64,000 nt of DNA from Rhizobium viscosum. GTDB taxonomy: Bacteria > Pseudomonadota > Alphaproteobacteria > Rhizobiales > Rhizobiaceae. The position numbers and the translations under genes are program-made. Under the pieces are notes generated by a model. That model saw only the letters and a program-made list of their open reading frames with translations, made no database searches and was not told the DNA's origin. Location of the stretch: NCBI RefSeq assembly GCF_014873945.1, contig NZ_JADBEC010000001.1, positions 3,303,001-3,367,000 on the forward strand, given 5' to 3'. How positions within the stretch are numbered: position 1 is the first letter of the stretch; each line of letters starts with the position of its first letter. Shown here piece by piece: positions 1 to 7,200 of the stretch.

Positions 1-2
1 AG

Positions 3-344
3 CGGAAGATCGTCAACACATCAGAGGAATTGTCCTGTCCGCTGTGCCGGGCGCTTTCCAGATTGCTCGTTGCTTCCGCACTTGCCTGGATGGGTATTCC
101 GTCTCCGGACATTCTGGATAGGGTCGAGATTTCCACCGCTCCCACTGTCGAGCAGATGCGGAAGCTTCTCAGTGGCACAGCGACCATAGGCAGTTCGCAG
201 AACGAACTGCTTGCTCTTGTCGGTCCGGATTTGCGAACGGCAATCCTCGATGTCATGGAAGAGACCATGTGGCTACTCGACATGCGTGACCAGCTCCATG
301 CTGCCGCGTGCCAGATGGTCGGCTGCTGTCCGCCCCCACGTTGA
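3..344 (+). CDS. Hypothetical protein, 5' end cut by window edge
   Basis: The frame is open from the first bases of the window to a stop at 342-344, so this is probably the 3' end of a gene that begins outside. The only nearby start, TTG at 30, has an AGAGGA sequence just two bases in front of it, too close to act as a ribosome-binding site. The visible part has a CxxC pair near its start, a short hydrophobic stretch and a cysteine/proline-rich tail. I do not recognise a family and propose no function. Confidence 0.4.
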   Translation, partial: RKIVNTSEELSCPLCRALSRLLVASALAWMGIPSPDILDRVEISTAPTVEQMRKLLSGTATIGSSQNELLALVGPDLRTAILDVMEETMWLLDMRDQLHAAACQMVGCCPPPR

Positions 345-467
345 TGCGGCAATTGCGCGCCGGAGCTTATTCCGGTTGACAGAAATCATTTTCAAGCAGA
401 ACACCGTTTCGTTCTTATAAGATTCCTATATGTGCCTGTGGCTGGGCCGCACGCCGGTGACTGAACA

Positions 468-1691
468 ATGGACATACCAGTGAAAGAGCGGGATAGCGTT
501 CTGCGCCATCCCGGCTATCTGAACTTCGCCGCCTCCCGCGTCTTCTCCTCGCTTTCCTTCCAGGCTGTCGGCATCGCCATGGGGTGGATGATCTACGATC
601 AGACGCATAGCGCCTTCGCGCTCGCTCTCGTTGGTTTCTGCCAGTTCCTGCCGATGGCCGTGCTGACCTTTGTCGTCGGTCACGTCGCTGACCGGTTCGA
701 CCGCCGCCGGATCGGGCTCGCCTGCCAACTGATCGAGGCAGTCACTGCGCTGGTGCTGGCGGTCGCGACCTGGCAGCAATGGCTTTCGCCGGTTGGAATT
801 CTGGTCGCGGTCACGATCATGGGCGCCGTCGTTGCGTTCGAACGGCCGACCATGGCGGCTCTCCTGCCCAATATCGTGCCGACCTCGATGCTCCAGAGAG
901 CCGTTGCCACTTCGACCTCGCTGATGCAGACGGCGCTGATCATCGGCCCGTCGCTCGGCGGTCTTCTCTATGGCGTCAGCCCCGTTGCGCCTTTCGCTGT
1001 TGCAGCCGTGCTATTTGCCGTGGCGAGCTTCAACGTGATTTCGATCCGCATGGAATGGCTTCCTTCGAAACGCGAGCCGGTGACACTTACCTCCATCTTC
1101 GCCGGCGTTTCCTTCATCCGCAGCCGGCCGGTGATGCTCGGCACGATTTCGCTCGATCTCTTCGCGGTGCTGCTTGGCGGAGCGACGGCGCTGCTGCCGA
1201 TGTTTGCCCGCGATATTCTGCATGCCGGCCCGTGGGGCCTTGGCCTGCTGCGCGCGGCGCCCGCAATCGGTGCACTTGCCATGTCCATCGTGCTGGCGCG
1301 CCGGCCGCTGACATCGGATGTCGGCCGGAAGATGATGGTGGCGGTCGCGGTCTTCGGTGTCGCCACCATCGTCTTCTCGCTCTCGACAAACATCGCGCTT
1401 TCCGTCATCGCGCTGCTCGTCGTCGGTGCCTCCGATACGGTCAGCGTCGTCGTGCGGAGCTCTCTCGTGCAGCTTCTGACGCCCGACGAGATGCGCGGCC
1501 GCGTCAACGCCGTGAACTCGCTCTTCATCGGCACCTCGAACCAGCTTGGCGAATTCGAGTCCGGCATGGTTGCCGGCGTGGTCGGCCCGGTCGTGGCCGG
1601 CATTGCCGGCGGGGTCGGTACGATCGTCGTCGTGTTCCTGTGGACGCGATTCTTCCCCGACCTTCTGAAGGTGAAGACACTTCAGGGCTAG
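468..1691 (+). CDS. MFS transporter, probable drug/metabolite exporter
   Basis: A 407-aa inner-membrane protein made of successive hydrophobic segments, as expected for a 12-helix major facilitator. The loop between helices 2 and 3 carries the MFS motif A (GHVADRFDRRR, residues 71-81), and a related RGRVNAVN loop appears near residue 343 in the second half. The sequence type fits the DHA3/EntS-like branch (MFS_3 family), which exports drugs or siderophores by proton antiport. The substrate cannot be told from sequence. It stands alone; the next gene starts about 100 bp downstream. No strong ribosome-binding site precedes the ATG, so the start is moderately certain. Confidence 0.85.
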   Translation: MDIPVKERDSVLRHPGYLNFAASRVFSSLSFQAVGIAMGWMIYDQTHSAFALALVGFCQFLPMAVLTFVVGHVADRFDRRRIGLACQLIEAVTALVLAVATWQQWLSPVGILVAVTIMGAVVAFERPTMAALLPNIVPTSMLQRAVATSTSLMQTALIIGPSLGGLLYGVSPVAPFAVAAVLFAVASFNVISIRMEWLPSKREPVTLTSIFAGVSFIRSRPVMLGTISLDLFAVLLGGATALLPMFARDILHAGPWGLGLLRAAPAIGALAMSIVLARRPLTSDVGRKMMVAVAVFGVATIVFSLSTNIALSVIALLVVGASDTVSVVVRSSLVQLLTPDEMRGRVNAVNSLFIGTSNQLGEFESGMVAGVVGPVVAGIAGGVGTIVVVFLWTRFFPDLLKVKTLQG

Positions 1692-1760
1692 CCCTTATCT
1701 CCTTGCCGCATCGGCCGCGGGCGTTAATTGAGGCGGCAATGTCGGATGTGGCCGGCGTCG

Positions 1761-1777
1761 AACGTCCTTTGGACGTT
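1761..1777. promoter_or_regulatory. 7-bp inverted repeat in leader of DUF1428 gene
   Basis: AACGTCC-TTT-GGACGTT lies about 20 bases upstream of the ATG at 1798, immediately before the GAGGAG ribosome-binding site. It could be an operator or a small mRNA hairpin. Only the symmetry is observed; no regulator is identified. Confidence 0.35.
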
Positions 1778-1797
1778 AACACGAGAGGAGAAATGCA

Positions 1798-2151
1798 ATG
1801 TCCTATGTTGATGGCTTCATCGTCGCCGTTCCCCGCGAGAATGTCGATGCCTACAAGGAATTCTCCGCCTATGCCGGTTCGATCTGGAAGGAATATGGTG
1901 CGCTCGAATATGTCGAATGCCTCGGCAACGACGTGCCTTATGGCGAACTGACCTCGTTTCCACGCGCCGTGATGGCCAAGGATGACGAGGTCGTGGTGTT
2001 TTCCTGGATCCTCTACAAATCCAGGCAGCAGCGCGACGAGATCAATGCCAAGGTGATGGCCGATCCGCGCCTTTCCAGCGACAAGTGGCAGATGCCTTTC
2101 GACGGCAAGCGCATGATCTACGGCGGCTTCGAGGAGTTGCTGCGGCTCTAG
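1798..2151 (+). CDS. DUF1428 family protein (YbaA-like)
   Basis: A 117-aa protein matching the DUF1428/YbaA family over its full length: it opens with the typical MSYVDGF start and has the WKEYGALEYVEC region and a C-terminal KRMIYGGFE segment. The family adopts a dimeric alpha/beta-barrel (ferredoxin-like) fold; its biochemical role is unknown. A clear GAGGAG ribosome-binding site six bases upstream supports the ATG. It appears monocistronic, between the MFS gene and the YjbQ gene. Likely cytoplasmic, with no signal peptide. Confidence 0.85.
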   Translation: MSYVDGFIVAVPRENVDAYKEFSAYAGSIWKEYGALEYVECLGNDVPYGELTSFPRAVMAKDDEVVVFSWILYKSRQQRDEINAKVMADPRLSSDKWQMPFDGKRMIYGGFEELLRL

Positions 2152-2225
2152 CATCGGATCCGTGCCATTGACTTCAAGGGCAAGGCACGCCACCTCGCGG
2201 GAGATAATCTGCGACGGAGACCGCC

Positions 2226-2648
2226 TTGCCCCAGACGATGTTTACGCTTTCCACCCGTGGCCAGGGCCTCTACGAATTCACCGATCAGGCCCAAGCCTTC
2301 GTGCGACAGTCCGGCATGGAGGAGGGGTTGTTGACGGTTTTCGTGCGCCATACCTCCTGTTCGCTGCTCATCCAGGAAAATGCCGATCCCGATGTGAAGA
2401 CGGACCTCAACAGCTTTTTCCGCCGCCTCGTGCCGCCATCATCCGACCCATCAATGCAGTGGGTCGTTCATACGACAGAGGGACCGGATGATATGCCTGC
2501 TCACATCAAGGCTGCACTGACCCAGGTTTCGATCGGCGTTCCCGTCAGTCGCGGTCGACTGGTACTTGGCACCTGGCAAGGCATCTATCTCTTCGAGCAC
2601 CGTGACCGTCCGCACCGGCGCGACGTCGTGTTGCATTTGAGTCCGTGA
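2226..2648 (+). CDS. YjbQ/UPF0047 family protein (secondary thiamine-phosphate synthase-like)
   Basis: The 140-aa product has the UPF0047 hallmarks: VRHTSCSLLIQENADPDV (about residues 40-57), HTTEGPDDMPAHIK (about 82-95) and the C-terminal LGTWQGIYLFEHRDRPHRR block with conserved histidine and glutamate. Members such as E. coli YjbQ form trimers with a metal site and show weak thiamine-phosphate synthase activity; the physiological role is unsettled. The start is TTG with a CGGAGA sequence just upstream; no in-frame ATG gives a better full-length family match, although ATG 2238 (residue 5) is possible. Confidence 0.85.
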   Translation: MPQTMFTLSTRGQGLYEFTDQAQAFVRQSGMEEGLLTVFVRHTSCSLLIQENADPDVKTDLNSFFRRLVPPSSDPSMQWVVHTTEGPDDMPAHIKAALTQVSIGVPVSRGRLVLGTWQGIYLFEHRDRPHRRDVVLHLSP

Positions 2649-2770
2649 GATCATTACGCCTTGTGAATGCCAACTGAATGGGCGGTTCGAACGGCATTCA
2701 GCTTCGTGCGTTTAGTCTTGCGGCAATCCCAAAAGGGAGATTGAGGAAACACCACGAGGAGACAAACCCA

Positions 2771-3079
2771 ATGTCGCATTTCCTTGCCAAGGCTTGGCTT
2801 GCCGCACTGCTCGCTTTGAGTTCCATTCCGTTTGCCGGCTCCGCCGCTTTCGCCGCGCCCCAGACGGATTTCGTCGTCAAGGCGCAGTATTATCACCGCC
2901 CGCCGGTTCGTGGCTGCTCGCCGATGCAGGCCATTCGCAAGGCTCGCTATTCCGGCCTGCGAGACGTGCGCATTTCCAAGATCACGCCGCGCCGTGTCGT
3001 CGTCACCGGCCGCGACCGCCGTGGCTGGGACCGAATGGCCTTCGCCAATGTGCGCGGCTGCCCGCTCATGTACCGTTAA
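2771..3079 (+). CDS. Small exported two-cysteine protein, tandem copy 1
   Basis: A 102-aa protein with a Sec-type signal peptide (hydrophobic core at residues 7-25, probable cleavage after an AFA-A stretch). The mature part starts with an FVVKAQYYHRPP region and ends with the ITPRRVVV...FANVRGCPLMYR block that is shared with the next gene. Two cysteines, one in GCSP and one in RGCPL, could form a disulfide in the periplasm. GAGGAG upstream of ATG 2771 and the signal peptide beginning there fix this start over longer in-frame alternatives. No known domain is recognised; function unknown. Confidence 0.75.
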   Translation: MSHFLAKAWLAALLALSSIPFAGSAAFAAPQTDFVVKAQYYHRPPVRGCSPMQAIRKARYSGLRDVRISKITPRRVVVTGRDRRGWDRMAFANVRGCPLMYR

Positions 3080-3227
3080 TTCGTTCGGCCGGAGCCCGGA
3101 AAACTCGAGCTCCGGCCGTTTTGCCTTGACCGCAACGCTTTCGCCCGTGTTCTCTCGGAACTGTGTGTAAGTGATTCCGGAACAGCTCCGGCAGTTGCCC
3201 GCGGCTACCAACCACGAGGATCTTTTC

Positions 3228-3599
3228 ATGATGCAGTTTCTGGCGAAGGCGGGGCTTGCCGCCCTTCTTTCCGCTGCTGCGCTGGCCGGCACCATTGCGC
3301 CGGCTGCAGCACAGGTGAATATCATTATCGGCGAACCGGACCGTGGTCCGCCCCCGCCGGACTGGCGCCGTCCGCCGCCACCACCGCCGGGTTACGGCCG
3401 TCCGCCGGGCTACGGGCGCCCACCGCGTGGCGGCTGCGATCCGCGCATGGCGGAAAACATCGCCGAGGATTACGGCCTGCGCCGCACGCGCGTCGTCGAT
3501 ATCACGCCGCGCCGTGTCATCGTGCAGGGCTGGAGCCGCCGCGGCCCCGACCAGATGACTTTCGGCAACGTTCGCGGTTGCCCACTCATGCGCCGCTGA
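3228..3599 (+). CDS. Small exported two-cysteine, proline-rich protein, tandem copy 2
   Basis: A 123-aa paralogue of the preceding gene. It has a signal peptide (MMQFLAKAGLAALLSAAALA, cleavage near AAAQ), then a Pro/Gly/Arg-rich linker with repeated PPGYGRPP units, then a C-terminal domain with ITPRRVIV and FGNVRGCPLMRR, nearly identical to copy 1. It keeps the same two cysteines (GCDP and RGCPL). The leader of both genes carries the same ACCACGAGGA sequence, so the duplication included the ribosome-binding region. Two adjacent ATG codons (3228, 3231) are possible starts. Probably periplasmic; function unknown. Confidence 0.75.
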   Translation: MMQFLAKAGLAALLSAAALAGTIAPAAAQVNIIIGEPDRGPPPPDWRRPPPPPPGYGRPPGYGRPPRGGCDPRMAENIAEDYGLRRTRVVDITPRRVIVQGWSRRGPDQMTFGNVRGCPLMRR

Positions 3600-3629
3600 T
3601 ACCAGGCGTACGATCGTCCATCGCATAAA

Positions 3630-3665
3630 AAACCGCCCTTGCAGACAGCAAAGGCGGTTTTCTTT
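3630..3665 (+). terminator. Rho-independent terminator
   Basis: AAACCGCC and GGCGGTTT form an 8-bp stem (extended by CTT/AAG with one bulge), followed by a T-rich tract. It lies 30 bases after the stop of the second exported protein. The A-run on the other side could let it also serve the convergent SIMPL gene. Confidence 0.85.
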
Positions 3666-3714
3666 TGAGCGGCTTTTCCCTTTGGGACAGGGCGCGGAAG
3701 CGCCCTGCGAAAGT

Positions 3715-4458
3715 TTACTGCTCGATTGCGAAAGTCATGCTGACGGTGACATTGTAGCTGTTCTCGCCACCCTGGACCGGAACGGCGGCGACATCGGAGG
3801 CTTCCTTCATCATCGCGGCGCGGTAGACCGGCTGCGGCATCGGGCGCACGACATTCTCGCTGATCTCGACGACGCGGCCAACCTTCACGCCGGCGGCTTC
3901 GCTCAGCGTTTTGGCTTTCTTGATCGCATTGGCGACAGCGTTCTTGCGGGCTGCCTCGAGGGCTGCTTCCGGCTTGTCGTTGGTGAATTGGATATCGCCG
4001 CCCTGATTGATGCCGAGCGTGACGGACTGATCAATGATCTCGCCGAGTTTGGAGAGGTCGCGGACGCGAACGGTGACCGAATTGCTGGTCTGGTAGCCGA
4101 TCAGCTGCGGCGGCTGCGGCTGGTTGTCGACCGGCTGCGGGTAATTGTACTGCGGCTGGATCGAAAAGCCCGAGGTCTGCAGGTCGCGGTCGGCAATGCC
4201 GCTCTTCTTCAGTGCAGCCAGCACTTCGCTCATCGCCTTGTTGTTTTCATCGAGCGCTTCGCGGGCGGTCTTTGCCTGTTTGACCACTGCGAGATTGACG
4301 ACGGCCATATCGGGAGCCAATGCCGATTCGCCCTCTCCTGATACGGTGATGACCGCTTCGCGCGGCCGATTCTCCTGCGCCAGAAGCGGAGCGGATGCCG
4401 CAAGCGGCAGGCTCAGAAAGGCTGTCAGAAGGGCAGTCTTGGTGTAGTTCGGCGCCAT
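3715..4458 (-). CDS. SIMPL-domain (DUF541) exported protein
   Basis: A 247-aa protein with an N-terminal signal peptide (hydrophobic residues 8-24, cleavage near LLAQE) followed by a full SIMPL/DUF541 domain: ITVSGEGESALAPDMA at the start, the SIQPQYNY region, alternating alpha/beta segments, and a C-terminal VTVSMTFAIEQ strand. The family (E. coli YggE, Brucella BP26) consists of periplasmic ring- or channel-like oligomers linked to envelope and oxidative-stress tolerance. It is monocistronic, convergent with the exported two-cysteine genes and divergent from the glycosyltransferase gene. Confidence 0.9.
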   Translation of the reverse strand: MAPNYTKTALLTAFLSLPLAASAPLLAQENRPREAVITVSGEGESALAPDMAVVNLAVVKQAKTAREALDENNKAMSEVLAALKKSGIADRDLQTSGFSIQPQYNYPQPVDNQPQPPQLIGYQTSNSVTVRVRDLSKLGEIIDQSVTLGINQGGDIQFTNDKPEAALEAARKNAVANAIKKAKTLSEAAGVKVGRVVEISENVVRPMPQPVYRAAMMKEASDVAAVPVQGGENSYNVTVSMTFAIEQ

Positions 4459-4687
4459 GTTTGTTCCTCGGCTGTTTGCGTCCCTGCGAGCTTTGTGTCT
4501 GCGGATTGTGAAGCTATTGCGGCAGGAATCGATATGAGAATTGCTTTATCACGATGATTGCTTTCGACTAAAGAGTGTAGGGGGCAATCAACGCATGGTA
4601 GGTAATCTGAGCGTGTGGCTGTTGCCCGCGGTTAAGCCTCGACTTATAAAGAACCGCATTTCTGTCTCATGCTGAAGTTTCGCTTTT

Positions 4688-5425
4688 ATGAAAATCGGTG
4701 CCTATGTCATCAACCTGAACCGCTCCATCGCCCGATGGGAAGGGCTTTCGCGGAGGGCCAATTCGCTGGCGCTCGACGTCGTCAGGATATCCGGGGTGGA
4801 TGGCTCGCAGATCCAGCCGCACGACAAGGCTGACATCAACAAGCGGCAATTTTTTCTTCGCAATGGCAGGAACTATCTGTCAGGCGAGCACGGCTGCTAT
4901 CGCAGCCACGTCAAGGCACTCACCGAGTTTCTCGACAGCAGCAATGATGCGGCGATCATCATGGAAGATGACGTGGAACTGCAGGCCGATCTGATAGAAC
5001 GTGCAGAGGCTGTGCTTGCTGCGGTTCCGAAAGCGGAACTGGTCAAGTTGCTCAACCATCGGTCCAAGGGCTTCGTGCAGAAGGCGACGACGAAATTCGG
5101 TGATGCGATCGGCCGCTGCATCCACGGGCCGCAGGGTTCGGCCGCCTGCTATCTGGTCACCCGATCCGGCGCAAAGAAGCTTCTGCGGACCATGACCGTC
5201 ATGGTCTATCCCTTCGATGTGGCATTAGAGCGCGGGTGGTCGACCGAGGTTAATACCTTTACGGTCAAGAACAATCTGATAGAGCTAGGGCCGAACAGCC
5301 ACGAAACGGCGATTGCGACGAAGCTTGACTACAGACGGCAGAAATTCAAGGGAATACGCCGCTCCGTCACGCATCTGCTTCGCGCCGCCGATTATGCTAG
5401 AAGGGTGCAATATTCTCTATGGTAG
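4688..5425 (+). CDS. Glycosyltransferase family 25 (LPS-type)
   Basis: The 245-aa product matches GT25 enzymes (Glyco_transf_25): it begins with YVINLNRSIARWE, has the SGEHGCYRSHVKAL segment where the donor sugar binds, and a metal-binding acidic EDD within IIMEDDVEL (about residues 95-103). GT25 members usually add galactose or glucose to lipooligosaccharide at the cytoplasmic face of the inner membrane. Its last codons overlap the start of the next gene (ATGGTAG), so it is translationally coupled to an O-antigen-ligase-like membrane protein, which supports a role in surface polysaccharide or LPS. Confidence 0.85.
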   Translation: MKIGAYVINLNRSIARWEGLSRRANSLALDVVRISGVDGSQIQPHDKADINKRQFFLRNGRNYLSGEHGCYRSHVKALTEFLDSSNDAAIIMEDDVELQADLIERAEAVLAAVPKAELVKLLNHRSKGFVQKATTKFGDAIGRCIHGPQGSAACYLVTRSGAKKLLRTMTVMVYPFDVALERGWSTEVNTFTVKNNLIELGPNSHETAIATKLDYRRQKFKGIRRSVTHLLRAADYARRVQYSLW

Positions 5426-6762
5426 CGAGCGAAGAGCCGATTGCCACGCCCTCCCGCCTCAAGCCTGTCCTCATCATCCTGTGGCTGCTGCTGATTTCGG
5501 CTCCCATTCTGGAAAGCGATAGCTATCGCTATGCGGCGCTGCTGCTGATCGGGACGATCTTTGTCTGGTTCAAGCCGAATCTTGGCCTGTTGAAGCGAGA
5601 TTGGCTGGCCAATGCCTGCATTGCCTGGGGCGCCTACGCTCTGCTGCGCTTCCTCTTCGGCCTGATCGTCGACGGCGAAAAGGGCGCGTCCGACTGGCTC
5701 TACGCCTTTCCGCTGTTTTTTCCGGCTGTGGGCATCGCGCTTTATTCCAGCCGGAAACAGATCGAAACGGTCTTTGCGATCTATTTCCCGATCGCACTTG
5801 CCGCCCTGCTGATCTCCACCGACTATCGGCTCATTCTTGCAGGCGACGACCGTATTTCGCCGCTCTTCCATAACAACCTGATCCATGGCGCGATCGGCTG
5901 CGGCTTCCTGATGATCGGGGCTTTCTACTGGCTGTTGCACGCTTGGGAGACCGGCCAGCTTGCACGCCGTTCCGGCAGCTGGATTATCGCCGTCGCGACG
6001 CTCATCATCGCTCTCTGCCTTTTCAACATTTACGGCTCCAAGGCGAAAGGCGTCTGGCTGAGCCTCGTCCTCGTCGGGCCTCTAATGCTCGCCTCGCTGC
6101 TGCTTTATGCAGATAGACGCCGGGCCGCGTTGGTAGGGGCTGTCGTCGTCGCTCTCATCGCAGCGGCGCTTTTTGTCGGCGGCGATGATATCTGGCGGTT
6201 TGCCGGCCCGACCTACGAGGCCACCGCACGGATCGAGACCGAAATCTCTGCGCATGGCGCATGGAATGCTGTCGCTGATGCGATCGCGTCAAAGGATACG
6301 CCGGAGTCGATGAATGAACGGCTGCAGCTCTGGGCGAATGCTTCGGAAGTGATTGCCCAGGCGCCTTTCTTCGGTGCCGGCAACCACTGGCTCACGCTCT
6401 GGCAGTCCACCACCTATGCCAGCGTACCCTATACGCTGCTCCATAACGGCTACTTCGAGATGCTTGTTCGTCACGGGCTGTTCGGCATTATCGTTTTCGC
6501 CATATTGGCAACAGGCATGTACAGCCGGGTGTTTGCCGCATGGAGAGCCAGGCTGATCAGCCTCAGCGCGCTGCTGGCCTATAGCATGGTGACGCTGTTC
6601 TTCCTCGGAACGATCCTGTCCAACTCCAACAATCGGCTGGCAATCGGCGAATCGTTCTTTTTCGTGTTTTCCGCCGTCGCGTTTGCCTGCGGGATCATGT
6701 TGAAGAAGAGGGAGGTCAGGCAAGATGCCGGGATGATATCCCGGGATCGGAAGGCTGCCTGA
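5419..6762 (+). CDS. O-antigen ligase / Wzy-like membrane protein
   Basis: A 447-aa polytopic membrane protein with roughly ten hydrophobic segments and a large polar loop (about residues 265-330) before the last helices. The loop and the following NASEVIAQAPFFGAG ... LLHNGYFEMLVRHGLFG segment are typical of the Wzy_C (WaaL/Wzy) family, which joins undecaprenyl-linked polysaccharide to lipid A-core or polymerises it on the periplasmic side. It overlaps the upstream GT25 gene by 7 bases. Ligase and polymerase cannot be told apart from sequence. Confidence 0.8.
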   Translation: MVASEEPIATPSRLKPVLIILWLLLISAPILESDSYRYAALLLIGTIFVWFKPNLGLLKRDWLANACIAWGAYALLRFLFGLIVDGEKGASDWLYAFPLFFPAVGIALYSSRKQIETVFAIYFPIALAALLISTDYRLILAGDDRISPLFHNNLIHGAIGCGFLMIGAFYWLLHAWETGQLARRSGSWIIAVATLIIALCLFNIYGSKAKGVWLSLVLVGPLMLASLLLYADRRRAALVGAVVVALIAAALFVGGDDIWRFAGPTYEATARIETEISAHGAWNAVADAIASKDTPESMNERLQLWANASEVIAQAPFFGAGNHWLTLWQSTTYASVPYTLLHNGYFEMLVRHGLFGIIVFAILATGMYSRVFAAWRARLISLSALLAYSMVTLFFLGTILSNSNNRLAIGESFFFVFSAVAFACGIMLKKREVRQDAGMISRDRKAA

Positions 6763-6793
6763 GAGGGCGTGGAAGCCCGCCCGAAAGGGATGC

Positions 6794-6819
6794 CGAGCGC
6801 TCTCAAGCTTGAGCGCTCG
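6794..6819. terminator. Hairpin between convergent genes
   Basis: CGAGCGCTC and GAGCGCTCG form a perfect 9-bp stem with an 8-base loop. It lies 32 bases after the ligase-like gene and just before the end of a small minus-strand gene. There is no long T-run, so termination is inferred from position. Confidence 0.55.
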
Positions 6820-6824
6820 TCTTG

Positions 6825-6971
6825 TCAGATACCGAAATCGTCAAGAAACGAAGGATGGATCGCGGTCTTCCTTGCCTCGCGCGCATCACGATAGCGCTGC
6901 TGGGCAGAACCAAGACCGTCGACGATCCGTCGCATGAGGCCGTTTTTACGGCGTTTGAAAATCAAGGGCAT
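6825..6971 (-). CDS. Small basic protein, DUF1127-like
   Basis: A 48-aa reading frame starting at ATG 6971. It has a basic N-terminus (MPLIFKRRKNGLMRR), an amphipathic arginine-rich helix and a C-terminus ending in FLDDFGI. The overall look resembles small rhizobial DUF1127-type proteins, which often end in a D-(I/F/L)GI motif and bind RNA or phosphate-regulon targets in relatives. The ribosome-binding site is weak (GTGAG). The opposite strand is also open here, so this call rests mainly on composition and the C-terminal motif. Confidence 0.4.
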   Translation of the reverse strand: MPLIFKRRKNGLMRRIVDGLGSAQQRYRDAREARKTAIHPSFLDDFGI

Positions 6972-7200
6972 ATCAAGCTCACTTTTTTTATTTTTGTTAG
7001 CCGGCGAGCATATAATTTGTGCGCGATGCTGCAACAATGGGCATTTTGGCATGCCACCTATGCAGAATATGACAGTGAGATGACAATGGCGCAGTCTCAC
7101 GCCCCGTGACGGGCTGACGACCTTCCTTTCGTCGTCGATGGTATCGGCCATAGCGGTGCTGTAAGATGCTGCTGTCGTCCTTTCGGGGGAAGAGACTGAC

